Positions 1 to 8,000 of a stretch of DNA of 15,084 nt are shown here, in pieces. Position 1 is the stretch's first letter, and each line of letters opens with the position of its first letter. Source of the DNA: Eshraghiella sp045129695 (GTDB lineage Bacteria > Bacillota > Clostridia > Lachnospirales > Lachnospiraceae); the NCBI GenBank assembly GCA_045129695.1, contig JBGVJZ010000046.1, forward strand, positions 1 to 15,084, in the 5' to 3' direction. The notes below the pieces were generated by a model. The model did not search any database, had not been told where the DNA came from, and saw only the letters and a program-made list of their open reading frames with translations. Position numbers and translations under genes: made by a program.

Positions 1-66
1 AGGCGCCATAGTGCTCTTGATTACAAGACACCACAACAGGTTGAAGATGAGGCTCTGGCAGCATAA
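1..66 (+). CDS. IS3-family transposase (OrfB/integrase core), C-terminal fragment
   Basis: Frame 1 is open from the first base to TAA at 64-66 and gives a 21-residue tail beginning RRHSALDYKTP. The R-R-H-S-A-L-x-Y-K-T-P pattern is the well-known C-terminal signature of the DDE integrase-type OrfB of IS3-family elements, which cuts and joins the element's ends during transposition. The rest of the gene lies left of the window, so completeness and activity cannot be judged. The stop is followed about 40 bp later by a typical IS3 terminal inverted repeat, which supports the call. Confidence 0.85.
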   Translation, partial: RRHSALDYKTPQQVEDEALAA

Positions 67-141
67 GAAACATCTCTCCTTGCGATTAAGTAGGGAGAGA
101 ATAGTTCAACTTTTTGTGTCCAAAGTCTTGACATAGGTCCA
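1..141 (+). mobile_element. Right end of an IS3-family insertion sequence
   Basis: The segment holds the transposase tail and then a terminal inverted repeat at about 108-141, with the core ACTTTTTGTGTCC, then TCTTGACA, ending in ..GGTCCA. IS3-family ends close with CA and often carry this ACTTTTTGTGTCC..CTTGAC arrangement. A short dyad (TCTCTCC at 73-79, GGAGAGA at 94-100) lies between stop codon and repeat. The exact outer base, placed at 141, is inferred from the CA rule; the target duplication cannot be confirmed without the left end. The reading frame of the following surface protein gene starts abruptly at this junction, so the element truncated that gene. Confidence 0.75.
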
Positions 142-158
142 GTGCATATACAGATATT
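128..158 (+). promoter_or_regulatory. Possible outward hybrid promoter at the IS3 right end
   Basis: A perfect -35 hexamer TTGACA sits at 128-133 inside the IS end and points outwards into the operon. Candidate -10 elements in the flanking DNA are imperfect: GATATT at 153-158 (4/6, spacing 19) or TATACA at 147-152 (spacing only 13). IS3-family ends are known to form hybrid promoters in this way. With no good -10 at 17 bp the activity is uncertain, but this is the only promoter-like signal seen upstream of the whole gene row. Confidence 0.3.
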
Positions 159-173
159 GATGAAAACTCAGAA

Positions 174-2375
174 TTGTTTAATTATGTTCAGGCATGCTAT
201 GAATGGGGTGTTTTATCAACCGGTACGGACAAATTCAAACCGGATGATATAGCAACGGTAGGATTCGTTGTATCATCTTCAGTTCTTGCTGCAGAATTAG
301 ATTACTCAAAATATGCTACAAGTGACGATGTAAAAGAAAGCATTATTAATTGTGCAGATAAAACAGGTTTGCTTGCAGGTATAACTTATGATGAAAAAGT
401 ATTAAGTCAGGGTATTGATATTGTCAGTGCAGCAGTTATTGCTGACACTGCAAAAGGATTATATTCAGCAGCTAATGGTGAAGAAAAATGTGAAATAGAT
501 TATGTAGATAATGTAGTAGATTTATCTACATTAGAGGAACCGGTGGAAGTTTCAGAAGAAGGCAAAATGGTAATGGATGAGATTTTTGCAGCTGATTTTG
601 AACCGGGTGATGTTGTTATTCTACCTCCATCTGAGGAATATCCTACAGGTAGAGCTGTCAAGGTGGATTCTATTACGGTTAATCCTGATGGAACATATGA
701 TATTCAGACTGTTGAACCTGAATTCTATGAAGTGTTTGAAGAGCTCGATGTTGTAACTTCAGTTGAGGCACTTCCTGAGCATTTTACACCGGTTGAAGGT
801 GTAACCGTAATTGAGGATTCAGAGACTGATACAATGGCTTCTGTTATGCCGGAAGCAAATTTCTCAACTCTTGAGAATAAAGGTGATACACCGGAGGCTG
901 AACAGACCAAGAAGGCAGATTTTTCTGCTGGTAAAAAATTAAAGCTTGAAGTTGGTCTTGACAGTGATGGTAAATTAACATTTTCAAAAGAGCAGAGTAT
1001 GTCAATAAATGATTTCGAAACAATCACTACCAAAATAGGTTTATCAAACAAGATAACTGAATTTGACGAAGGTTTTCTAAGTAATGTGCAAAAAGCAGGC
1101 GTAAAATCTTTTGGGAAAGTAAAAGGGGATGAGATTGATAAAATTCTTAAAGATTATGAAGAGGAAAACATTAATCAAGAAGAATTAAGGGAAAAGTTAT
1201 CAGAACATGTTGGTACAACAGAAGGTGAGCGGCTGAATATTACAACTGTGAATGCTAAATATTCCACCGGATGGGAAATTAAAGGAACATTAGAAGTAGA
1301 AACAAATGTAGATGTAGTATGTAAGGTTAGTGCAGGATTTATTTATGTTTCACTAGATAGTTATGCTGTTGAAGTTGATACACTTGCAGCATTATCACTA
1401 ACACTTGAGGGAAAACTTGAAGGCGATGTTACCATAGGTACATATAACATTCCAGTTGGTTCAACAGGTATATCTGTTAAACTTAGATTAGGTCTTTTTA
1501 TTGAACTTAATGGTTCAATTACTTTGAAAGTTGATTTGGAATCAAACAATAAATTTGAATATGATGGAGATAAGACAAAAAAGACATGTACTAATGATAT
1601 TGGTGCTGGTGTAGAAGCAAGTGTGGAAATACAGGCAGGTCCAATGTTTACCGTATCGATTGCTGCACTTGGATTTGATATTATGGACGTTCAGTTAAAA
1701 GCTGCTGTGTTAATTAAGGCAGAAGCAGGGTTGTTTCTAAGAAAAGAAATAACGCAAGAAGATAATAAATTTTTTATAAAACCTTACCTACAGTTGACAT
1801 CATCTGTCAGTGGGTATGCACCTATAATAACGTTGGAAATTGGAACAGGTGACTGTTTGTTAGGAAAGCTTGGGTTGAGCAAAGAATGGGAGTTAGTAGG
1901 AGAAGAAGATGCTAAAGAAATTTTCAAAATTGATTTTGGAGATGGTGAAGAAGGATATAAGCATTATTTTGACACAATAACGATAATTATTACCGAGGAA
2001 CCAACCACTGAGGAACCAACCACCGAAGAACCAACCACTGAAGAACCAACCACTACCGAAGATACCACTTTAGAAAATCCAACTAACGAGGATGAAACAG
2101 TATCCCGTGAAGATATTGGCAATAACGACACAGGTGTAATTTCTCTCACAACATTTGCAGAGGTGCTTTCAGTAGGAGATAAATATACTGTTGGTGTTGA
2201 ATCTCTTCCACAGGGATATGTATTTACTGATCTTGTATGGAGTTCAGATAATACAGCTTGTGCAACTGTTAACAGCAATGGTGTAGTTACAGCTGTTAGT
2301 TCAGATTCAGCGGTTATTACTGTGTCTACGTCAGATGGTAAATATAAAGCAAGTGTTACAATTTTAGTAGAATAA
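174..2375 (+). CDS. 5'-truncated surface protein with SLH-like N-terminus, Glu/Pro/Thr linker and Big2 domain
   Basis: The frame is open from just inside the IS3 end (stop at 129-131), and sensible protein sequence starts at the IS junction (AYTDIDENSELFNYVQ..). The listed TTG start has no ribosome binding site, so the true start and signal peptide were probably lost to the insertion. The first ~110 residues resemble two degenerate S-layer-homology-like repeats (YVQACYEWGVLSTGTDKFKP). Residues ~135-215 form a small beta-type domain with PGDVVILPPS. A long beta-rich middle region (~360-600) of alternating polar and hydrophobic residues is of unknown fold. A TTEEP linker starts at ~607 and a bacterial Ig-like Big2 domain (~655-733, WSSDNTACATVNSNGVVTAV) closes the protein. 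No C-terminal anchor is visible. It probably acted at the cell surface through the SLH-like part. Expression of this truncated copy is doubtful. Confidence 0.7.
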   Translation: MFNYVQACYEWGVLSTGTDKFKPDDIATVGFVVSSSVLAAELDYSKYATSDDVKESIINCADKTGLLAGITYDEKVLSQGIDIVSAAVIADTAKGLYSAANGEEKCEIDYVDNVVDLSTLEEPVEVSEEGKMVMDEIFAADFEPGDVVILPPSEEYPTGRAVKVDSITVNPDGTYDIQTVEPEFYEVFEELDVVTSVEALPEHFTPVEGVTVIEDSETDTMASVMPEANFSTLENKGDTPEAEQTKKADFSAGKKLKLEVGLDSDGKLTFSKEQSMSINDFETITTKIGLSNKITEFDEGFLSNVQKAGVKSFGKVKGDEIDKILKDYEEENINQEELREKLSEHVGTTEGERLNITTVNAKYSTGWEIKGTLEVETNVDVVCKVSAGFIYVSLDSYAVEVDTLAALSLTLEGKLEGDVTIGTYNIPVGSTGISVKLRLGLFIELNGSITLKVDLESNNKFEYDGDKTKKTCTNDIGAGVEASVEIQAGPMFTVSIAALGFDIMDVQLKAAVLIKAEAGLFLRKEITQEDNKFFIKPYLQLTSSVSGYAPIITLEIGTGDCLLGKLGLSKEWELVGEEDAKEIFKIDFGDGEEGYKHYFDTITIIITEEPTTEEPTTEEPTTEEPTTTEDTTLENPTNEDETVSREDIGNNDTGVISLTTFAEVLSVGDKYTVGVESLPQGYVFTDLVWSSDNTACATVNSNGVVTAVSSDSAVITVSTSDGKYKASVTILVE
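1992..2051 (+). repeat. Four tandem 15-bp units encoding TEEPT
   Basis: Four adjacent copies of a 15-bp unit, ACYGARGAACCAACC, differ only by silent C/T and A/G changes and encode the repeated T-E-E-P-T linker between the beta-rich body and the Big2 domain. Such in-frame units can change in number by slippage and so change linker length without breaking the frame. Confidence 0.85.
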
Positions 2376-2392
2376 TTAAAGGATTTGTTGTT

Positions 2393-2713
2393 ATGGAATT
2401 AAATATTAATGATATAAATGCAAAAGTTAATAATCTTAATATACAGGCGGATAACGTAAATAGCTTTAAAAGTACAGTTAATAGCTATAAAAGTTCTCTT
2501 AATACATATTGGTCTTCCTTAGAATCAGGATGTGTTGATAGGAAATTAACATCGTTATGTACTAAATTAAGCTCGATTAAGAGTGCAATTAATGGAGTTG
2601 CCAGAGATATTTCCATAGCCGCAAATGAAGTATTGGAGGAGAGGCGTGCTGCTGAAGAGGCAGCACGCATAGCCTCTGAAAAAGATAAGAAGGGAGAATA
2701 TTATGAAGATTAA
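2393..2713 (+). CDS. Small helical protein, WXG100/DUF5082-like candidate
   Basis: This 106-residue protein has no signal peptide or membrane segment. It is predicted to be two amphipathic helices: residues ~5-38 and ~48-90, separated by a turn with Y39-W40-S41-S42, where WXG100 proteins have their W-x-G. The tail (83-106) is charged and Ala/Glu/Arg/Lys-rich (ERRAAEEAARIASEKDKK). Length, hairpin shape and the Trp at the turn fit the WXG100/LXG-partner superfamily (YwqH/DUF5082-like proteins), but Gly is replaced by Ser and no exact YxxxD/E sits at the C-terminus (GEYYED comes close). The ATG is preceded by AAAGGA at about 10 bp. The 3' end overlaps the next gene by 11 bp, suggesting translational coupling and paired function. 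Family membership is an inference from shape. Confidence 0.6.
   Translation: MELNINDINAKVNNLNIQADNVNSFKSTVNSYKSSLNTYWSSLESGCVDRKLTSLCTKLSSIKSAINGVARDISIAANEVLEERRAAEEAARIASEKDKKGEYYED
2644..2668 (+). other. Perfect 9-bp GC-rich stem-loop inside the 106-residue gene
   Basis: GCGTGCTGC (2644-2652) pairs perfectly with GCAGCACGC (2660-2668) around a 7-nt loop. It lies about 35 nt before the next start codon and just before that gene's AGGGAG ribosome binding site. No U run follows, so it is not an intrinsic terminator. It could protect or process mRNA between the two small genes, or simply reflect the Ala/Glu-rich codons. Confidence 0.4.
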
Positions 2714-2987
2714 TATGGTGTCTTTAAAAGAAGAAAATGATAAGCTACCGAATAATATTGCACAATTGCATAGTTATATTAACACTATTAATAATATTAA
2801 GAATGCACTTCCGTTAGAAGTGGCTAATAAAAAGGATATATATTATAGATTAAATGATATAATTAGAGATTTAGAAAAAATTGAAGATGATATATGGTTA
2901 ATTAAGAGATTTGTCAGTGTATCAATAGATAGATATGAAAGATTAGAACAAGAGCTTTTGTTTGAAGCAAACAAAAGATTTAAATAA
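2703..2987 (+). CDS. Small helical protein, DUF5344/WXG-superfamily-like candidate
   Basis: A 94-residue protein with no signal peptide or membrane segment, predicted as an all-helical hairpin: helix ~8-35, a break around N34-A35-L36-P37, then a long helix ~44-90. Near the end of the second helix, D76-R77-Y78-E79-R80-L81-E82 fits the Y-x-x-x-D/E pattern of type VII secretion substrates, though such a short pattern can occur by chance. Size and position right after another helical hairpin gene recall the YwqH/YwqI (DUF5082/DUF5344) pairs of Firmicutes. The ATG has AGGGAG about 6 bp upstream and overlaps the previous gene by 11 bp. No toxin gene follows, unlike typical LXG loci. It may form a heterodimer with its neighbour; the function is not known. 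Confidence 0.55.
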   Translation: MKINMVSLKEENDKLPNNIAQLHSYINTINNIKNALPLEVANKKDIYYRLNDIIRDLEKIEDDIWLIKRFVSVSIDRYERLEQELLFEANKRFK

Positions 2988-2999
2988 ATGAGAGGATAT

Positions 3000-3602
3000 A
3001 TGGATATGGACATAGAATTAGTTGCAAATTTAATTGCAAAAGTCACATATGCGAAGGATGCACCATATGGTGTATTTGGTATTATATATTTATTAATCTG
3101 GTATTTGATTTCAGGATTGTCACTTTATATAAGCATAATGGAAATTAAAAAGTACAGTAAAGAAAATTGTTATTCGGTTATGGGAACAATTTCCCATATT
3201 GAATGCACATTGGCATATCATTCAAAATACGATTTAAACAAGCATGGTAGCAGAAAGATTATTGTTGACAGAGTTCCGGACCATAAAAGCTTGGTTCCTA
3301 TGAATAAACCAGCAGCAGGAACCATTCATTACACGCCAGTATATACTTATACTTTTGAGGGAGAAGTTAAAAGTTATACGGAACGTTGTGACAAAAGATA
3401 TGATGAGTTTAAAAGAAAAGAATATTATAAGGGTGTAGTTAAAGAATTAAGAATTACAAAAAAAGAAAAAGATGTACTCGTAGTTGGGTATGGAACAAAC
3501 AATTTTTCTATGATAATATCAGTAGTTTTTATGATTCTCGGAATTGCACAAACTGTTGGTTTTGTCTTCTTATTAGTAAATGGTATTTGGACTTTTTTGT
3601 AG
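3000..3602 (+). CDS. Two-helix membrane protein, DUF3592-like
   Basis: About 200 residues with one hydrophobic segment near the N-terminus (~25-47, VFGIIYLLIWYLISGLSLYI) and one at the C-terminus (~168-195), flanking a soluble beta-type domain (~60-160). The phrase HYTPVYTYTFEGEVKSYTE is typical of DUF3592, in which a small domain between two helices contains a (Y/V)P.Y.Y.v.Gk.y pattern. The function of DUF3592 is unknown. In-frame starts at 2988, 3000 and 3006 are possible; 3000 or 3006 is preferred because AGAGG at 2991-2995 lies upstream of these and inside the longer version. The gene follows the 94-residue gene with almost no gap. Its neighbour at 3617 has the same architecture. Confidence 0.65.
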   Translation: MDMDIELVANLIAKVTYAKDAPYGVFGIIYLLIWYLISGLSLYISIMEIKKYSKENCYSVMGTISHIECTLAYHSKYDLNKHGSRKIIVDRVPDHKSLVPMNKPAAGTIHYTPVYTYTFEGEVKSYTERCDKRYDEFKRKEYYKGVVKELRITKKEKDVLVVGYGTNNFSMIISVVFMILGIAQTVGFVFLLVNGIWTFL

Positions 3603-3616
3603 AATGAGGTGGCGAA

Positions 3617-4135
3617 ATGAACGGAACTAAAATTTTAATGATAGTATTTATTAGCTTTGGCGGGATTTTGGCTTTGTTTGGTATTGGTACTTTTTTATCA
3701 GCAAATTCAGCTCAGAGATTTGAAGATAAATTTAATGAAAATGCCATAGAAGTGCAGGCATATGTAGATGAGGTTAAAAAGATTGTAGACAGGTTTGAGG
3801 GCGTAGATAATAATAGAACGAAAATCTATTATGAAACAAGGGTTTCATATACAGTTAATGGTAAGGAATATAATGATATAGAGATTTCAGATGTAAGGAG
3901 TGACAGATATTCAAATGATGTAGGTTCATATATAACAGTATACTGTCTTGAAGATAATCCAACATTGATTAAACATGAAAGAAGCCATGATGCTGCTGAA
4001 TTAATATTAAAAGGACTGGGTATTGGATTAACCATCTGTGGAGTAACACTTGCAGGCGGAGTGATAATTCCTGTTAAAGTAGACGATTACCGCAAGAAAA
4101 AGGCAATAGAAAATATGAAAAATGGATATATGTAA
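3617..4135 (+). CDS. Second two-helix membrane protein, DUF3592-like
   Basis: A 172-residue protein with a hydrophobic segment at ~5-27, a soluble domain at ~32-125 and a second hydrophobic segment at ~131-153, ending in a basic tail (YRKKKAIENMKNGYM) that is probably cytoplasmic. The middle part contains YYETRVSYTVNGKEYNDIE followed by GSYITVYCLEDNP, a good match to the DUF3592 pattern of a domain displayed between two helices, with the "G..v.VyY.p.nP" element. The start has GAGGTGG at a normal distance. It shares architecture with the previous gene, with very low sequence likeness, suggesting an old duplication or two partners in one membrane complex. Function unknown. Confidence 0.7.
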   Translation: MNGTKILMIVFISFGGILALFGIGTFLSANSAQRFEDKFNENAIEVQAYVDEVKKIVDRFEGVDNNRTKIYYETRVSYTVNGKEYNDIEISDVRSDRYSNDVGSYITVYCLEDNPTLIKHERSHDAAELILKGLGIGLTICGVTLAGGVIIPVKVDDYRKKKAIENMKNGYM

Positions 4136-4168
4136 GGGTTAAATTTTTGTAAAGAAAGGATGAAAATA

Positions 4169-5041
4169 ATGGAAAAGAGTAATATTAAAGTAATTATAAT
4201 TATTGTTTCAACTGTATTATTATGTGGAGCCATTGCAGGAACAGCCGCAATAATATCCAGTTGTAATAGAAAGAATACAGTTAATTCAACTGAAAACAGC
4301 AGTGTGGTAACAACTGAAAATAATAATACAAGTGAAAATTCATCAACTAAAGATCATGTCAAAGAAACAACAACTGCAAATAAGACAGAAGAGAATTCAG
4401 AAATGGATACAGAGGCTTCTCAGGCTTCAACAGAGGATGAGGAAACCACAGAAGCAACTGACGAGACTACCAAGGCACCGCAGCCAACCACGGTAGTCCC
4501 AACGGAAGCACCAACCAAGGCACCACAGCCTACTACGGTAGCTCCAACAGAAGCACCAACCACAGTATCCCCAACAGAACCACCAACACAAGAACCAACA
4601 ACCGCATCTGTTATTCATGGTGAGAACGGAAGAATATTGGATACTATATATTTTCATTATACAGAAGAATCATCTTATGGAATATGGAAAGTACCCGAAA
4701 CAAGGGAAGAGTTTATTGAAGTTGTAAAAGGTGGAGATATAAATGATTCTTGTATTGGTATGGGGGGGGGATTAGCTAAAGTAACAAAAGCTCAAAAAGA
4801 TTTTTTTGGTATAGGATTTGTCTTAGGAGAAACAACTCTTGATGAAATTCGAGCATTTTATGGAGAACCTTATGCCATAGAATATTATAGCAGTAATACA
4901 GTGCTTTTTTACGAATATAAGGTTGAAGGATTAATAATGTATTTCGTATTTCAAAATGCAGATTCCTCATGGAAGAGTGTACATATACGTTTAGAAGAAG
5001 AGGTAGGAATAGAAGAAAGTGAAAACCTTAGAAGGGAGTAA
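4169..5041 (+). CDS. Predicted lipoprotein with Thr/Pro linker and BamE-like domain
   Basis: The ATG at 4169 is chosen because AAAGAAAGG ends at 4159; the in-frame ATG at 4160 would leave no spacing. The 290-residue product starts with a basic/hydrophobic segment (residues 7-31) that ends ISSC (Cys32), a usable lipobox, so lipid anchoring is likely; a plain membrane anchor is the alternative. Residues ~35-146 are a Ser/Thr/Glu-rich then Thr/Pro-rich spacer, which would carry the C-terminal domain across the cell wall. The folded part (~150-290) includes GETTLDEIRAFYGEP followed by a Tyr-rich strand and LIMYFVFQN. This resembles SmpA/BamE or BLIP-type domains ("G.t.dEv...lGeP.."), seen in many Gram-positive lipoproteins. 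The binding partner is unknown. A run of nine G bases lies inside the domain's coding sequence. Confidence 0.65.
   Translation: MEKSNIKVIIIIVSTVLLCGAIAGTAAIISSCNRKNTVNSTENSSVVTTENNNTSENSSTKDHVKETTTANKTEENSEMDTEASQASTEDEETTEATDETTKAPQPTTVVPTEAPTKAPQPTTVAPTEAPTTVSPTEPPTQEPTTASVIHGENGRILDTIYFHYTEESSYGIWKVPETREEFIEVVKGGDINDSCIGMGGGLAKVTKAQKDFFGIGFVLGETTLDEIRAFYGEPYAIEYYSSNTVLFYEYKVEGLIMYFVFQNADSSWKSVHIRLEEEVGIEESENLRRE
4469..4558 (+). repeat. Two tandem 45-bp units encoding a 15-residue Thr/Pro repeat
   Basis: Two adjacent in-frame 45-bp copies (4469-4513 and 4514-4558) encode TKAPQPTTVVPTEAP and TKAPQPTTVAPTEAP, followed by a degenerate partial copy. They form the proline-rich stalk of the lipoprotein. 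Unit number may vary between strains. Confidence 0.85.
4762..4770 (+). repeat. Run of nine G bases inside a coding region
   Basis: A G9 homopolymer, remarkable in this AT-rich DNA, encodes Gly-Gly-Gly after Met198 of the lipoprotein. Runs of this length are prone to slipped-strand mispairing, so this is a candidate on/off switch for the C-terminal domain. It is also a common sequencing-error site. The present length keeps the frame open. Confidence 0.7.
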
Positions 5042-5043
5042 TT

Positions 5044-8000
5044 ATGAACAAGAGAGGAATAATTAAAAAACTATCATTGTTATTGGTATTAACTTTATGT
5101 CTTACTTGCATACCAATAACACCAAGTAATATTAGTGCAGAAGAGGTAACTGAGCCTGTGGCTTGCCGGATTCTGTTACGGTAGAAGTTGTAGACAGGGA
5201 AGGTAATTTTGTACAGGGAGTTGTATTTAAGGTTGATGAAAATAATTTGTCTTATAATTATGGATATGATACAGAAACCTCTGAACCTAATAGTTATATA
5301 TTAGATATCAGTAGCTATACAGAAGCTATTGAGATAACTGTATCCAAGGATGGAGAGGATTTTACTAAAAGCTTTACTTGCGATACCACAACTACTGATA
5401 CTGTTATAGTGGATTTCTACGGAATGCCTGATACAATTAATGTTGTAGTTAAGGATTTTGATGGTGTATTTGTACAGGGCGTTACATTTAAAGTGGGGGA
5501 AACGTTACTTGTACCGGAATACGTTTATCCTGAAGAAACATCTGAAGAAGATAAGACTTCAGGTGCTGTAAAACCTACCCATTATGAACTTAATATTGAT
5601 AATTACGAAGAAGCAATGGATATTCTTGTATTCCATGATGACGTGAATTTTCACAAAAAGTTTACGTGTAATGAGTATACTGTAACCGAAGAAGTAGATT
5701 TTTATGATAGTATTTTTACCATTCCGGAAGACGGAAGTGTAACAGAAGATGATAGTATTGACAATTCATATGATGTTAATGCGGATTATGATAGTGATAA
5801 TACAACCATTGAATTGGACTTTAATACAAATGTTAAATTGGAAATTATTGATAACAATGATGAAAATTTCGTTGAAGTTAACGAGGAATCAGTTACAAGT
5901 GGCGTGATAGACTACACTACACCGGGAACAGTAGAAATTAAGGCAACCAAAGAGGAACCGACAGAAGGCTATGATTTTTACTCGAATGATGCAGCTGTGT
6001 TTAATATTACAATCAATAATCCTATTGCTTATGAATTATCAGAGAATGAGGATAGAGGCAATGTACAGCTTGATGCAAATAATGTATTAAGAATAAGTAA
6101 AAAATATGAGTGGTATAATATGTGGGGAGCAACGTTTACAGCAGATTTAACTTCAGAATATTCAGAATCTGTTACCTATGCAATAACCTCATATGGCGAA
6201 AACTTAGATGAAGATGATTTTTGGATTGATGAAGATAACGGTGAGGTAGGATATGACACTTCCGGAACTGTTACAATTACAGCCACTTGTGGAATTACCG
6301 GTTCAACAGCTTCTTATATTCTTAATATTGCTAATGGCGAGACATCTGTTAAGGGTGTACTTTCAGAAAATTTAACTAACTCAGATGCAGGGAATGTTGA
6401 TAAAATTGAAGCTGATAATAATGAAATTACTGTAGCACTATTAGATTACCTAGATTGCAGTGATGAGGATAAAATTGTTCTTAGCGGATATACCAAGCTT
6501 GATGTGGACGATAATAATTTTGATGGAAGCCAGGTTACATATACATACACTTCATCTGATGATACTGTGGCATCAATTAACAGTGCAACAGGCGTAATAA
6601 CAGTAAATGGTGCAGGAGCTACCAATATAACAGTATCTGCCACAATGGACAATTATATAATTTCATCCTTTGTATTTGAATTAAAGGTAGAATCAGCCAC
6701 TCTTGATAGGATTTATGTTATTTATGAAGAAACTGTGACTACACAGATTTCAATTGATGAAGCTGACCTTTCAAGTGAAACAGAACTGGAGCTTCCTATA
6801 AGCTTTATAGCATATAATTCTAAAGATGAAGAAATAGAAGGTTTAACTTACACATTAAGCTGCAATGGTTTAACCTTTGATGGTTATACTATTACTAATC
6901 TTGAAGACCTTGAACGTAATAAGATTTATACTATTAAAGTTGTAACGGCAGGCAACACAGATTATAGTGGAGCTGATACAAGCTTTACATTTGTTCTTAA
7001 TGGTGAAGAAATTGATAATTCAGCAATTATTAAGATTCAGTATAAGGAAGAGGAAGAATTATATAACCTTGTAACCGGTAAGGATGGAAGAAAATGGGCA
7101 TATACAGGGGATATAGTTGTATCTGTTGTAGATGAGACCTTGTATACATTGTTTGATGGTATAGATTATGTTACATCATTGAACTTTGATATAAATGAAC
7201 CACAGGATTCCGATAAACAGCATTTGTATGCTATAGTATCGGGAGAATACCATACTCTTCGAGAATACTTCGGTGTGGACTTTACAGCACCTGTTATATC
7301 CGGTCTTTACGGAGAAGATAATATTCTTCCAATTAATACTCCACATGGTATGTATGCAACAGATGATATAACCTTCACCGTTGAATTTAAGGATGAGGAC
7401 GAACATCTTTATAGCGCTGCATTATATAATGGTACAGCTATTTACGGAGAAGAAGTTTCTATTGTAAAGAATGAAGCAGGCGACTGCACTGTAACCTTTA
7501 CAATTACTGCTAATGACTTTATGAATGAAACCTGCGAATTTGCAGTATATGTATATGATGCAGCAGGAAGAAGTAATAGCATAGCACTTAATGAATTATT
7601 TAATATGAGTGCAGGTGTCAATGAGCTTACCTTTGACGGAGGAATACCTGATGCAGAGGTATCGACTGTTACTATGCCGGAAGGAACCGTTAAGTACCCT
7701 AATGGCGATGATACATATTATTCTAAGAATGTAGATATCAGTATCAAAGCCTATGACCTTAATGAGGATTATTCAGGTATTAAGGAAGTAGTTGTATTTG
7801 GTAATGGACAGGAATTAGAGCGAGTTCCGTATTCAGATAAGACATTAAGTGACATTATAGTAATTAACACTGGTGCGATAACTAAGAATACAGACGGCAA
7901 AGTGGAAATAAGTGTATATGTTGTGGATAATGCAGGTAAAAGCATTGAAAAAACCATTACAACCTTATACATTGATGAAATCAAACCTGAAGCAGAGTTT

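Noticed and set aside
73..100. Dyad TCTCTCC..GGAGAGA after the IS3 transposase as a terminator
   Set aside because: The 14-nt loop is long and no T run follows directly; it is more likely an IS-end structure.
1964..2278. Minus-strand frame of 104 codons with repeated VVGSS
   Set aside because: It is the mirror of the TTEEP repeat and Big2 domain of the surface protein; it has no ribosome binding site and no family likeness.
2690..2713. GEYYED tail of the 106-residue protein as a YxxxD/E secretion signal
   Set aside because: The spacing is Y-x-x-D, one residue too short, so I did not count it as evidence.
5155..5190. Programmed ribosomal frameshifting to join signal peptide and body
   Set aside because: No slippery heptamer or strong downstream structure is evident; a lost base is simpler.
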